Part shown: in pieces, positions 1 through 10,761 of the stretch
Numbering within the stretch: position 1 is the first letter of the stretch
How the letters are laid out: the number at the start of each line of letters is the position of its first letter
NCBI GenBank assembly: GCA_030685235.1
Contig: MU839203.1
Location: 62,001-126,000, forward strand
Source of the DNA: Copromyces sp. CBS 386.78
Lineage: Eukaryota > Ascomycota > Sordariomycetes > Sordariales > Sordariaceae
DNA length: 64,000 nt
Reading direction: 5' to 3'
Notes under the pieces: model-generated
The model's input: only the letters and a program-made list of their open reading frames with translations
Told to the model about the DNA's origin: nothing
Database searches by the model: none
Program-made: the position numbers and the translations under genes

Positions 1-1
1 G

Positions 2-754
2 GAGCAGATACTTGAGATTGTCGGGGAGAATCCATCAGCGTCTGTGATGACGACAATTAATACAATTACTACGATTATTACTTCTACTACTACCACCAAC
101 GGCAACACTACCGTCGAAGGCAACACCACTGTCAACGGCAACACTACCGTCGAAGGCAACACCACTGTCAACGGCAACACTATCGTCGAAGGCAACACCA
201 CTGTCAACGGCAACACTACCAACGGCTTTTACACATCATCCAACCCAGCCTTTGATGTGAACATGAGCCCAAGCGAAGTTCTCGCCGCATCACTCTCCTC
301 ATTAAGAGAAGACTTCGCCGTATCACCCTCCTCGTTTAGAGAAGCCTTAGCCGCACTCCCCTCATCCCCTCTCTCTGCAGAGGTACCCACTCAGTCAACC
401 ACGCAAGAACAACGACTACGTGAGGATTCACGACTACCCACAGCCTTCTCCACCTTTTCATCCGATATCCGCCGCCAAACTCGCCAACTAGGCGACGGCT
501 TTAGAGCATTGGAGCAGTACTGTGGCAGAGATATTACGCGGCACGATTCTCTGCAGATTGCAGAGAGATTCAGGCATGTGTATGCGGCCTTTGAACAGAT
601 TGCGCCTGCGGTGTTGAGAGAGTTGGATGAGATGGAGGGGGCTGTGGAGGGGAATGATGAGAGAGAGAATGGGGATGAAAATGACGATGATGGGGAGGAG
701 AGGAATGGGATGAGTGAGAGGGGGACTGATGGAATGGACAGTAATGGAATTTGA
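2..754 (+). CDS. C-terminal part of a Thr/Asn-repeat protein, 5' end outside window
   Basis: The frame is open from base 2 to a TGA at 752-754, so this is the 3' end of a gene starting left of the window. An in-frame ATG at 47 exists, but upstream codons (EQILEIVGENPSAS...) look like continuing protein. The visible part begins with a Thr/Ile-rich run. Next come about seven copies of a six-residue unit (GNTTVE/GNTTVN), then a Ser/Pro/Ala-rich segment with a doubled 'SLREDFAVSPSS/SFREALAALPSS' motif. A more regular stretch about residues 145-200 (RQLGDGFRALEQY..., RFRHVYAAFEQIAPAVLRELDEMEG) looks helical. The tail is very acidic (E/D/G/N). I recognise no family. The helical part suggests a folded or coiled-coil domain; function unknown. 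Confidence 0.6.
   Translation, partial: EQILEIVGENPSASVMTTINTITTIITSTTTTNGNTTVEGNTTVNGNTTVEGNTTVNGNTIVEGNTTVNGNTTNGFYTSSNPAFDVNMSPSEVLAASLSSLREDFAVSPSSFREALAALPSSPLSAEVPTQSTTQEQRLREDSRLPTAFSTFSSDIRRQTRQLGDGFRALEQYCGRDITRHDSLQIAERFRHVYAAFEQIAPAVLRELDEMEGAVEGNDERENGDENDDDGEERNGMSERGTDGMDSNGI
101..226 (+). repeat. 36-bp coding minisatellite (about 3.5 copies)
   Basis: Units start at 101, 137, 173 and 209, nearly identical apart from one C/T change in the third. Each encodes two copies of a six-residue N-G-N-T-T-V / E-G-N-T-T-V motif, so the repeat keeps frame. Confidence 0.85.
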
Positions 755-1693
755 GACGGGAGTGGCAAGGGGAGTATGGGGAATAGGTCGTGAGTTTTTT
801 GGTGGGTTTCTTTATACGAGTTTGTTTCTCCTTTTATAACCCCCTGTGTTCTTTCGTTGTGTCCCTTTTATTATCTTTTCTTTTTATCTTTTTCATTTCT
901 TTTTTTCTTTCGTATTCGAGCTTACTGCACGACCCGGATGGCCGTGTCGCTCATCGCTATTCGGTCGCACATTATTCTTCAAGTATGGTAGCATGTCCTG
1001 CTAGTAGTATTACTACACTTCGGAAAGACTGCGAATTTTTTTCTACGCAATAACACTTGTTGGCTGTTGGCAGTCGCTCATGCTCAGGTCCGTTTCTTTG
1101 TGCGCACATCCACCAACTGAGAGTAGGGCGGCAAAAGTTTCCCCCAAACAATCACGCCCAACTTATCATGCCGAATAAAGAAGGTTCCGGGGTCATAGCT
1201 GCGACCAACAGGGCTTTCAAATGACTGTACAAGATGTCCGGTCTCCCGCACCAATCCAGAATGTAGACGCCTTTGCGATGCCCCAGACGGAGCGTGTCCT
1301 GCTTGAAACGACCTCGTCTTTCAACCTACACAATTGACATTGACTTTGCAGTTTATCGCGCGCCTATCGCATAATAACTACAATGATTACATCCACCTTC
1401 TCTCGACGAGGTCACGGCGACCCTTGACCATGCCTCACATGATTCAAGCATAACATGATGGCCTTGAACCGAGCACGAAGCGCTACAATGCAGGTGAGCA
1501 TGGTCATTGTTTTATCGCCAAGAATCAGCAGAGAATATCGCCTATTTCCAGACTGACTACAGAGCGGTTGATAGTTGTCAGCAGATGGCAAGAGGTTTTA
1601 TGAGGCTCGAGGAGTATCTGAGACGGTGAGATTCGTCAAAACCCGACATTCACAGCACTTCAGACATTGATTGATCACAGAGAAACACACATT
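755..1693. other. intergenic region without recognised gene
   Basis: It holds a T/C-rich tract after the upstream stop (about 785-925) and mixed sequence beyond. No ORF with coding character, RNA gene or repeat was seen. Confidence 0.5.
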
Positions 1694-2962
1694 ATGGGTT
1701 GTTTGCGCCGGTGTCTCCTGCGTCTTTGCTTCGATGGTGGTGGCGAGGTCCCTCCACCGACACAACGTCCCATCCCACACAACCCACATGGCCGAACAGC
1801 TCCCTATCATCAGCAACCACATCATAGAAAATTACAGCCGCGGTCCGAATATCCCACCCATTCTCAGCGTCGGGTGTATGTAAACACCAATACAAACACA
1901 ATACAAACAACCCCTCTGCCTCCACCAAAGTCCCTGCCATACCAACAACATCAGAAGAAGAAAAACGACCGCCATCCCCCAGCGTGCCGCGAAACGAGAT
2001 GGTTAGACTTCGATCAGCAATCAGAGGATGACTCGGAGGACTTGTCTTCCCCGTCGGATGGAGCAGTACCACAGGACTACTACCCCGCTGAGAAGCGAGG
2101 CGACTCCCAACGATTATATGCCTCGGACGACGCCATACCACCAGACTCTTACCCCGATGAAAATTCAAACAATCTCCAACGATTATCGTCCCCGTGGGAT
2201 GGGGAAATACCACAGGACTACTACCCCGATGAGAAACAAGACGATCGCCATCGACTGTCTGCTCCGTATGACGATATTATACCACAGGACGGTTACGACG
2301 AGTTTCTACCCGAATATTATCCGTACACGACGAAGCAAGAAGAAGAGCAACAAGAAACGTTCCATCAGCCCACCACTATCTCTTCGCCAGCTACAGGTAC
2401 CGGGAGGAGTAATTTTCCAATCAGCTACATCCCTTCATACTACGGTGGCAATAGCTTTAACGTAGTTACACCATCGAGACCGCCTACACCACCTCTACCT
2501 CCACCACCACCAGCCAAGTGCATTCCTCATTACGAGTACCTGAGCGACGAGGATCCGAGCTATGAAAACCCTAGCTACGAAGACCGGAGCGCTGATGACG
2601 AGTGTGCAAGGGATGTAGATGAAGGAGAATGGAAAGAAGAAGGATGGGCAGATCAAGAATATAAAGAATGGGAAGAAATTGAAAGAGAAGAACAAGATGG
2701 GCAGAGACGAGATCAGACCGATCATCAAGACCCACGGATTGTATCAGATGTTTCCGCGCTCTCCTGTCATTCGGAGCCTGAAACTCAGCGCTGGCGACCT
2801 GTATCGTTTGTTTCCGCAGTGTCGTCGTCTTATTCCGGGGATATAGAAAGCAGGACGCCAACTCCCGAGCCCGAAGTGAGGCCTGTGAAGTTGTGGGGGA
2901 ATGCTAGGTACCCACCTCTACGACTCGTGGATGACACGCGGGAAAAATACAACTGGTTGTAG
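1694..2962 (+). CDS. predicted N-myristoylated/palmitoylated low-complexity repeat protein
   Basis: A single open frame of 422 codons. I chose the ATG at 1694 because the frame upstream has no other ATG and because the resulting start is MGCLRRCLLRLC. Gly2 and Cys3, with Cys7 and Cys12 and basic residues between, are the classic pattern for N-myristoylation plus palmitoylation, so membrane anchoring is predicted. The rest is proline/tyrosine/acid-rich and probably disordered. Four tandem repeats of 23-24 residues start at bases 2042, 2114, 2183 and 2255, with core 'LSSPxDGxIPQDYYPDEK'. A PPTPPLPPPPPAK proline stretch (about 2485-2516) and a YENPSYEDRS tyrosine-rich stretch follow, then an acidic E/W-rich segment and a Ser-rich tail. 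Tyrosine and proline motifs would suit SH3/WW or adaptor binding, but that is inference. I recognise no family. Confidence 0.6.
   Translation: MGCLRRCLLRLCFDGGGEVPPPTQRPIPHNPHGRTAPYHQQPHHRKLQPRSEYPTHSQRRVYVNTNTNTIQTTPLPPPKSLPYQQHQKKKNDRHPPACRETRWLDFDQQSEDDSEDLSSPSDGAVPQDYYPAEKRGDSQRLYASDDAIPPDSYPDENSNNLQRLSSPWDGEIPQDYYPDEKQDDRHRLSAPYDDIIPQDGYDEFLPEYYPYTTKQEEEQQETFHQPTTISSPATGTGRSNFPISYIPSYYGGNSFNVVTPSRPPTPPLPPPPPAKCIPHYEYLSDEDPSYENPSYEDRSADDECARDVDEGEWKEEGWADQEYKEWEEIEREEQDGQRRDQTDHQDPRIVSDVSALSCHSEPETQRWRPVSFVSAVSSSYSGDIESRTPTPEPEVRPVKLWGNARYPPLRLVDDTREKYNWL
2042..2330 (+). repeat. four 69/72-bp in-frame coding repeats
   Basis: Starts at 2042, 2114, 2183 and 2255; spacing 72, 69 and 72 bases, all multiples of three. 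They encode degenerate 23-24-residue units with an IPQDYYPDE-type core inside the acylated repeat protein. Confidence 0.75.
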
Positions 2963-3847
2963 TTTCTGGGAGATACTGTGGTTGTTTACGAACTTTTGGC
3001 TAGGGGGGCGTGGGTCTACGGTGTTCTGCATGGAGTGTCTTGAAGAAAGGGGGAGGTTATGACTGGGTATATATCTTTTGTTGTTTGATGATAGACGTTG
3101 CGGGCTCACGCTCCTGGTAATGGATTATCTTTTCTACATTGCTGTCTACAAGCTCACTGTCTCTTTTTCAGTTCGGGCATGGTTCTCCTCTTCTTTCTTT
3201 CTTTTTCTTTTTTTTTTTTTTTTTTTTTTTTTTCTGCGAATAGATGGGTACCTCACGGTAAAGGCTCGGAGTTTGAAGGAACGGACGGCAGACAGGAGGG
3301 TGTGCAGGTGCAAAGGATGAGGATGCACGAGTGATTTTCGTCTGGGTTCAATGAAGGAAGGTGCGAGTGTTTGGTCGTACATATATTCCCCTTTCCAGCA
3401 TAGCGGCGGACAACGAACTCGCAAGCTTTTGACTCGGAAGCACAACTCTTATTGACCACGGCATATCTAGAGAGGTCCAGAACATTTTCGATCATTCATG
3501 TAATAACGATGAAATTCACCCCTTGTCATGCCACACGTTTCTTACTTCACCAAGGCCTCGCATCGATTCCGGGCCCACTGGGGGCACTTCTAGCCCTGAT
3601 GTACAAACTTTCACCTCATGTGTCCCCCGCTCCTTCCTCTTTATCCGAGTACTAGTTTTGACATCCATATGACGCTCACATAGGCCCATCTCGAAGCTGT
3701 TTGACAGCCCCTCATCAAGTCCGCTAACCATACCGTTCGTTGACTGTCCCACGCAATCTGCTCGACGTCGAAAGCGCAAGGCCGAGGCAAGACTAGACAC
3801 CCAGAGGAATAACTGTGTATAAAGTGTCTCATACTCGCCTCCTTCTC
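2963..3847. other. intergenic region with a 26-base T run
   Basis: A pure T run lies at 3208-3233, preceded by CT-rich sequence. Nothing else recognised; the small ORFs here have no protein-like composition. Confidence 0.5.
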
Positions 3848-4279
3848 ATGGATACTGACCCATCATTCTCCACATCAACCATCACCTCCCCCATTGCTCC
3901 TTCCCCAAGACAAAACCCACAGTCCGCCAACTATCACGCCTACCCAAACCTCGAAATCGAAATGAGCTCCTACAACTACGACAACCCCAAGGACGACTCC
4001 CCGACCCCTCCACCAAGCACCAATACCACTTGGCAGCGGAAACCCAGCCCTTCGCCACCGCACAAGGGACCGGTTTCCATGGACGAGAGTCCGAAAAGAG
4101 CTGAAGAAGAGAAGAAGAAGAGCGAGTCTTCTACCAATGGCAATGGGGATTCCAAGTGTATGTATCCGTGTCACCTTATTGTTTCTTTGGAGATTGCTCG
4201 GCTACCGAGCTGTCAATCGGTGGTAAATTTTTGGGTTAACAAATGCTGTGTTTGTGTGGTAGCTTCCGAGAAGAAGTAG
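3848..4279 (+). CDS. small proline/serine-rich hypothetical protein, one intron
   Basis: ATG 3848 (MDTDPSFSTSTITSPIAPSP...). A likely intron runs 4158-4262: the donor is GTATGT, a GGTTAAC branch-like site lies about 40 bases before the end, and the acceptor is GGTAG. Joining gives an in-frame end SKSSEKK and a stop at 4277-4279, for about 108 residues. Without splicing the frame reaches the same stop, because the intron is 105 bases. The composition (Pro, Ser, Asn, Lys; a KRAEEEKKKSES charged stretch) indicates a disordered polypeptide. No family recognised. Confidence 0.4.
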   Translation: MDTDPSFSTSTITSPIAPSPRQNPQSANYHAYPNLEIEMSSYNYDNPKDDSPTPPPSTNTTWQRKPSPSPPHKGPVSMDESPKRAEEEKKKSESSTNGNGDSKCMYPCHLIVSLEIARLPSCQSVVNFWVNKCCVCVVASEKK

Positions 4280-4982
4280 TCGGCCAGTTTGACTTTAACA
4301 TGAGTAAGATCCATTCGGGGATTACCAATGCCTACGAGCTATGACGGAATATTTAGACGAGGAAGATCGGAACATGCAAGGAGAAGAAGGGAGGCCAGAC
4401 ACCCGCGGGAAGTGAACTAGGATTCTGACTTGCGATGCTCATGATCGAAAAAAAGGGGAAGAGGGAGGGCCATGTTGGTAGATGCTGGTAGAGGTATCCT
4501 TGGCCGCAGTTCGAATTCAAGCGCAGTTCTATATTTGTGTGAAGTCACTTTGCTGCTCCATGTCATCACCCATTAATAACATACGCTGTTTGTAATTAAC
4601 GAGACATCTAGACTCCGTCTGGCACTTAGATTACTCGTTCAACAAAGGGATAGACGAGTGCCATAATGCAATACACATAGCACCATACGAATTTCGAGAT
4701 GATCCACTGAAATAATTCCAGGGCGCGTAGAATAACAGAGCAAATCAAGTGACAAGAAAGTATCATCTAAATTGAACACTCCATGAGCAAACGTTTGTAT
4801 ATTTGTCAAAACCTCGTGTATGTCATTACAGTCAGTATCCCGCTTGTCCAATTCACATCAGCTCTGATCAATCCCAAGCATAGAAACAACGACAAACATG
4901 CCTGGGCCTTGACTATTTCTTTGAGGCTTTCCATTCATTTCCGGTTTCCAGTTCTTGCCAGTCAACATCCCAAAAACTCACC
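4280..4982. other. intergenic region, nothing recognised
   Basis: Mixed-composition spacer between two plus-strand small genes. No RNA gene, repeat or coding-like frame was identified. Confidence 0.45.
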
Positions 4983-5768
4983 ATGTCCTTTCCAAAGAAG
5001 CAAAGGCCCGAGGCGGACGCTCCAGATTGGAAGTCTCCATCAAAACTGTCAACAACTTTCGACAACTATACCAAGGTCGTAAATCATCTCCAGCCTCGCA
5101 CACCTCTCAAACGCCGCCGTTGTCCAAGCCCAAGACCCAGCTCAAGCCGAAGCTTCAGCTCAGACACGGAGCAAGAACTGGACAGCGAGACCGACGATGA
5201 AGCTCTCACCATCACGTCCCCTCAAGCGGCGGAACCCTTCAGTCCCCGACAGATCAAGCCTCTCCGCCGATCGAGGCCTCGGTTCCAAAAGTTTACCACT
5301 TCCAGCACATCGTTTCAAGAAGAAGATCACAGACGTAGCCATCACTACATTGCTCAGACCACTGCACATGACGTTCGTACCGATGCTCGTACCGCTTCCA
5401 GTAGCGAAACCCCTGCAATTAGTACTCCAAGCGCAAGTACTCCCACGACATCAGCAGAGTGGTGTCAAGCACAACAAGAAGACCCTGCCGTAGTGTCCTT
5501 GGCTCTAGCTACGAGGGGTTTGTTAGAGATGCACATGAGTATGGGCGTGCATGTGGAGTCCGTGGAGGAGGGGGAGGAGGACAAGGAGCGACACGCTAAA
5601 GGAGGAGGGGAGAAAGAGGAAAAATTGGAGAGAGAGAGACAAAAGAATAGGAAGAAGAAGATGTGCAAGAAGAACAATGGGTTGGATAAGGAGGCAGTTG
5701 CGAGATGGCTTTTTGAACGGGTTGCCAGTCCTGGAGGGGTCGATCCTGTGCCTGATGTAGGTTGGTGA
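4983..5768 (+). CDS. hypothetical basic/serine-rich protein (261 aa)
   Basis: Start ATG 4983 is in a good context (CACCATGTCC). The single-exon frame ends at TGA 5766-5768. The protein has a basic N-terminal region with proline-directed sites (RTPLKRRRCPSPRPSSSRS), which may be a nuclear localisation signal and kinase-site cluster. It is followed by an acidic/Ser segment and a Thr/Ser stretch around residues 130-160. A conserved-looking helix (DPAVVSLALATRGLLEMHM) comes next, then a highly charged E/K/R coiled-coil-like segment and a final short module (LDKEAVARWLFERVA). Unnamed; the two hydrophobic helices suggest a real product. Confidence 0.5.
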   Translation: MSFPKKQRPEADAPDWKSPSKLSTTFDNYTKVVNHLQPRTPLKRRRCPSPRPSSSRSFSSDTEQELDSETDDEALTITSPQAAEPFSPRQIKPLRRSRPRFQKFTTSSTSFQEEDHRRSHHYIAQTTAHDVRTDARTASSSETPAISTPSASTPTTSAEWCQAQQEDPAVVSLALATRGLLEMHMSMGVHVESVEEGEEDKERHAKGGGEKEEKLERERQKNRKKKMCKKNNGLDKEAVARWLFERVASPGGVDPVPDVGW

Positions 5769-6500
5769 GAAGGAAGGCAATGTCTGGAGGTTGATAAAAT
5801 GGAAAAAAAAAGAAGAGGGGAGACTTCAGCTACTGGCAAGTGTGACGGGATGATTCCCGCCTCCACTTTAGGGGAGGAAGGAGCAAAGGACGCTGGGAGG
5901 TGACTAATCGCTTTCTTTGACAATCGGGAAAATGGGATAGAAAATTTATTGCAAACGGTAGCTCAAACTTTTCACGCAAATGAGGCTATCCCGACTTCAT
6001 GTGGCGCCGAATCCATATTCGTTTTGCCCTCGAGAGTGATTCATCAGTCGCAAACACATCTACGCTCGACATCCCGATCAAAGACTTAAGGCCACATGAC
6101 CAGCCAGCATCGAACATCCAAAGCAGTAGAACTAGTCATCAAACAAAGCTACATAAAGGTATTGAGTAGGCACTTGTCTACGGAACCTGCACCACCAACA
6201 AACCGTTTGTTATCATCTTCCGTCCATTCACCGGTGTCAGTCACCTGCATCCAAGAATATGTAAATTGCTAACGGCCAAGATAAAGGCGATGAACAGCAA
6301 GAGGTTTCATGACCACATCCCCTGGTCGACGCTTTCATGACCTACATGTATCCAGAAATAAATACCCTCGAAGTGTACCACGTACAAACCTACACACATC
6401 CAGTGATATCCACTTGTCCAGTCCAACCCCGAAACACTTGCTTCCCATCATTCAGAAAAATCGTCACCAAATCCCTCAAGCTATCACACCTCCATAAGCC
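5769..6500. other. intergenic region, nothing recognised
   Basis: Spacer between two plus-strand genes; no RNA gene or repeat noted. Confidence 0.45.
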
Positions 6501-7094
6501 ATGACCGACCAAACCTCCAACCAACTCCCGCCACCCACCAAGCTCTACAACACCTGGTTGGGTTACGACTCCTGCTTCGCGGAGCCCGAGGCCGTTCTCG
6601 CATCCTTTCTCGAGAATCAAAAGTCTCGTCCCCGCCAGTTCGACAACAGCAAGGTGAAAGAACGCCGTGAGAGAGTCGTAGCATGGTACTTGTTCTTCAC
6701 AATTCACGAAGACGAGATATGGGAGACTCGCGAGCTCGAGAAACTTGAAAAACAAGAAGAGGGCCATGATCATCAGCAAGGCCAAGGATATGATTTGACC
6801 GATAAGGACGAGGACGACAGTGAAGATGACAGTGAAGACGAGAGAGAGGAAGAAGATCAATGCCGTAAACGATTGATGCAGCGTCACGAGATCTTCGCGG
6901 ACTGGAAACAAGGACGACACCCATTCTTTTATGAGGATGAGGACATGCCTGATACCGGCGAGCAAGATGATAGGGTCTTCAACATGTCCCTCATTTTCCA
7001 TTGTCCAAAGTGGCAGGACTACTTGGAAGAATGTGTGAAGGTCAAGAGGGAGAGCGAAGGATACAAGATGGAGAGTGAAGAAGACATCGACTAA
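6501..7094 (+). CDS. hypothetical acidic protein (197 aa)
   Basis: Single open frame from ATG 6501 to TAA 7092-7094. The N-terminal third has a regular, folded appearance (KLYNTWLGYDSCFAEPEAVL, VKERRERVVAWYLFFTIHEDEIWE). A D/E-rich central segment (about residues 95-120) follows, then a C-terminal part rich in aromatic residues (HPFFYEDEDMP, LIFHCPKWQDYLEECVKVK). The opposite strand carries a longer hydrophobic open frame; this is the expected antisense shadow of acidic codons and is not taken as a gene. It lies convergent to the BiP gene, whose stop is 312 bases away. Family unknown. Confidence 0.5.
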   Translation: MTDQTSNQLPPPTKLYNTWLGYDSCFAEPEAVLASFLENQKSRPRQFDNSKVKERRERVVAWYLFFTIHEDEIWETRELEKLEKQEEGHDHQQGQGYDLTDKDEDDSEDDSEDEREEEDQCRKRLMQRHEIFADWKQGRHPFFYEDEDMPDTGEQDDRVFNMSLIFHCPKWQDYLEECVKVKRESEGYKMESEEDID

Positions 7095-7406
7095 ATGTGG
7101 ACAAGAACAAAGGACAAGGGGAATACTTGGTCGGAATGTTAGGTAGGGAAAGGATACAGGACACTTCAAGAATTGGCCAATAAGGTTATATTCATATTTT
7201 ACAAATGGCAAACGCTCTTCTAACTGAACCATGCCCACTTGCGTAATAGATCTGGGACTCATGAGGACTTTAAACTCCCAATTGAACCACCATTTCACCG
7301 GCCAAACACCAGGTAAAATATGCAACCCAACCGCCCATAAACGACGCATTTCTTTTTAACGTCAACCAAAAACAGAAAACGCAGGGGGAATCTAGATTAT
7401 TTTCGT

Positions 7407-9835
7407 TTAGAGCTCGTCATGGCCAGCGGGCTCATCATCATCCGCGCCCTCAGGGGCACCTTGGCTGTACAGCTTGCTGGTGATGGGGTAGGCGACGTTG
7501 GAGAGCTTCTCCTTCTGCTCGTCGAAGTCCTCGGCGGAAGCAGTGGCGGCTGGAAAGAAAATTGTTAGCATCTCGTATTCATATGCCGAAGCGCATCAGG
7601 ATAAAGCTTACCATTCTCCTCGAGCCAGTCCTGGGCCTCCTTGACGGCGTCAAGGATGGTCTCCTTGTCCTCCTCGTCGATCTTGCCACCAAGGCCATCC
7701 TCATCGTTGACCTGGTTCTTCAGGGAGAAAGCGTAGTTCTCAAGACCGTTGCGAGCCTCAATGCGCTCACGGGTGGCCTTGTCCTCCTCAGCGTACTTCT
7801 CGGCCTCGGCGACCATGCGGTCGATCTCCTCCTGGGTAAGACGGCCCTTATCGTTGGTGATGGTGATGGACTCGGCCTTACCAGTGCCCTTGTCGTGGGC
7901 AGAGACCTTGAGGATACCGTTGGCATCAAGCTCGAAGGAGACCTCGATCTGGGGAACGCCACGGGGAGCGGGGGGAATGCCGGTAAGTTCGAACTTGCCA
8001 AGGAGGTTGTTGTCCTTGGTCATGGAACGCTCACCCTCGTAGACCTGGATAAGGACGACGGGCTGGTTATCGGCGGCAGTGGAGAAGATCTGGCTCTTGC
8101 GAGTAGGAATAGGGGTGTTGCGGGGGATGAGCTTGGTCATGACACCACCGGTGGTCTCAATACCGAGAGTAAGGGGGTTGACATCCATGAGAACGATGTC
8201 CTCAGTACCCTCCTCGCCGCTAAGAACGCCAGCCTGGACGGCAGCGCCGAAAGCGACAGCCTCGTCAGGGTTGATACCCTTGGAAGCCTTCTTGCCGTTG
8301 AAGTACTCCTCAATAAGAGCCTGGACCTTGGGGATACGGGTGGAACCACCGACAAGGACGATATCGTCGATCTCGGACTTGGCAACCTTGGCATCCTTGA
8401 GAACCTGCTCGACAGGCTTGAGGGTCTTCTTGAAGAGGTCGTTGTTGAGCTCCTCGAACTTGGCGCGAGTCAGAGTCTCGGAGAAATCCTTGCCATCGAA
8501 GAAGGACTCGATTTCAATACGAGTAGACATCTGGCTGGAAAGGGTACGCTTGGCCTTCTCGGCCTCACGCTTGAGCTTGCCCATGGCCTTGGCGTCCTTG
8601 GTGACATCAACACCGTGCTTCTTGTTGAAGGTCTTGGCGAAGTGGTTGATGACGCGCTGATCGAAATCCTCACCACCGAGACGGGTGTCACCAGCGGTAG
8701 CCAAGACCTCAAAAACGCCCTGCTCGATGGAAAGAAGAGAGACATCGAAGGTGCCACCACCCAAGTCGTAGACAATGATCTGACGCTCCTCGCCGGTCTT
8801 ATCAAGGCCATAGGCGATAGCGGCGGCGGTGGGCTCGTTGACAATGCGGAGGACGTTGAGACCGGCGATCATACCGGCATCCTTGGTGGCCTGGCGCTGG
8901 TTGTCGTTGAAGTAGGCGGGAACGGTAACGACGGCGTGGGTGACCTTCTTGCCGAGGTAGGCCTCAGCGGTCTCCTTCATCTGTTGTGGGGGTCAGTCTC
9001 TGATAGCTGTCGACTTTTTATGGGGGTGGGGGGGGTTGATGCCACGTACCTTGCCGAGAACCATGGCGGAGATCTCCTCGGGGGTGAAGGTCTTCTCGCT
9101 GCCATTAACCTCGACCTTGACAACAGGCTTGTCATCCTTGGAGACGACCCTGGGAACTAAAGTCAGTAACGGCTAGGGGACGTTTGGTGGAGGAACCAGT
9201 GCTTACTTGTAGGGGAAGTGCTTGATGTCAGTCTGGACGTCCTTCTCCGAGAACTTGCGGCCGATAAGACGCTTGATGTCGAAGATGGTGCGGAAAGGGT
9301 TGGCCGCAGCCTGGTTCTTGGCGGCGTCACCGACGAGTCTTTCATCATCGGTAAAGGCGACATAAGACGGGGTAATACGGTTTCCTTGGTCGTTGACGAG
9401 AATCTCGACCTTGCCCTTCTGCATCACACCAACGCAACTGTGAGGTTGTTAGTTGTCTTGTCCCCATCTGGATATCTCGCTCGTCGAAACCGGGGCGTGG
9501 CTTTGTGGTCGAGGTTGGCAGGAAACGCCGCACACCCCGCGGGAGAATTGTGTTCATGATGGTATCGGGAAGCGAGATCGCGCGAAGGTAAACTTACGAG
9601 TAGGTGGTTCCGAGATCCTGTACAAGAAGCGTTGTCAGAATGCTTTGCTCAAGTCCTGGGGCGGGAAGTGCTTAGAGGAGGGGAAATGCTGGTAACTTAC
9701 AATACCGATAACAGTGCCCATGGCCTCAATGTCGTCGGAGGCGTGGGCCTGCTGGACGAAGCCAGCAGAGAAGAGGAGGGCAAAGAAGCCCAGGATGCTG
9801 AGGCCCAAGGCCCAGCTTCGCGTTCGGTGCTCCAT
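7407..9835 (-). CDS. kar2: endoplasmic reticulum Hsp70 chaperone BiP/Grp78
   Basis: Six exons on the minus strand: 9835-9701, 9617-9598, 9437-9207, 9149-9050, 8980-7612 and 7549-7407. All junctions keep frame and give 665 residues, the usual BiP length. An N-terminal signal peptide (hydrophobic core [16 protein letters not shown], likely cleavage after AHA) and a C-terminal HDEL retrieval signal place it in the ER lumen. ATPase-domain signatures are [24 protein letters not shown] and [12 protein letters not shown]. The substrate-binding domain and its lid follow. The protein folds secretory proteins in an ATP cycle and regulates the unfolded-protein response (family knowledge). A 20-nt micro-exon (9617-9598) encodes most of the first phosphate-binding motif. 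Confidence 0.96.
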
Positions 9836-10160
9836 TACTGGAAGCTCTGGCGAAGGAGAATGTGAATAGAGAACAAGAAAACAACCCCGCTGCTGCTGTG
9901 ATTAAGGAAATTGGGGGTGATGGGTATCGTGGTAGCAGAAAAGCAGTGGTTCCTTAGGCCACTTTAAACTCTTCGGGTGTTTGCAAAAGGAAAGGGAGAT
10001 TTGTTGATGGATGGAGGGAGGTTGTCGGGTATTTGAAGGCGAGTGGGACCAGCAAGCTGGCGTTAAAGGTGTGGTGTCCTCTTTCCACTCGTCAGGTTGC
10101 GGGCCCAGCATGAGCTGCTACAGAAAATGGAATAGAAGTAGGAAATCTGTCCTCAATCGG

Positions 10161-10287
10161 ATTGGCGGCCAGAAGGGTGTGTCTGTGCTTGGAGGGGGGT
10201 CCCGGCCGATTGCCTGCATTGGCGCGTTTCTGTCAGGTGCACTAACTCCAACGACCGCGCTCTCGTACCTCCGCAGCGCCTCATTGG
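10161..10287 (-). promoter_or_regulatory. three CCAAT boxes upstream of BiP
   Basis: On the minus strand, CCAAT occurs at 10165-10161, 10222-10218 and 10287-10283, roughly 330-450 bases upstream of the BiP start codon. CCAAT is the NF-Y half of ER-stress elements, but I do not see the CCACG half at the usual nine-base spacing. Their role is therefore only inferred. Confidence 0.3.
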
Positions 10288-10761
10288 GATGAAGCGCTGC
10301 TTGTGAGATTAGGGGTACACTTTTTGGGTGCAATGTTGGAAACCATCAAGATGAATGGCTCTTCACTTGAGGTTTGCGAAATCAAAGACGAGTTGGACCA
10401 TATGTTTATGCTGCCATGTGCCTCGATGCAGAGTACATACGGCCTACCAAAGCGAAGAAGCAGTTGGGATGGAAGATCATTGACGAGCGTATTGTATATA
10501 CACCATAATGTTTAAGATCCATCTCTATCTTGATTGGTCACGGCATGTAAGGAGTTTAGGTATGTACAAGCATGTCTATGATCACCAATTTTGTACCCCT
10601 CGCTCCCTTGGCCTATTCTTCCCGTCCCTAACATAGGTAACTCCCTACCTCTTCTATGCCCCTTCGCCAAATTCATCTTCTTATGACTTCTTTGTTTCCC
10701 TCTCAACTCAGCTCTTGTTGCATTGTTTCGTCCCCTTACTGCCGCCTGCCTCATCCATCCC

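Noticed and set aside
6390..7349. 319-codon minus-strand open frame over the acidic plus-strand gene
   Set aside because: Its hydrophobic composition is what antisense reading of Asp/Glu codons produces, and it has no family signature.
7562..9160. 532-codon plus-strand frame antisense to BiP
   Set aside because: Reads through BiP introns and mirrors the highly biased Hsp70 codons; Leu/Gly/Val-rich shadow.
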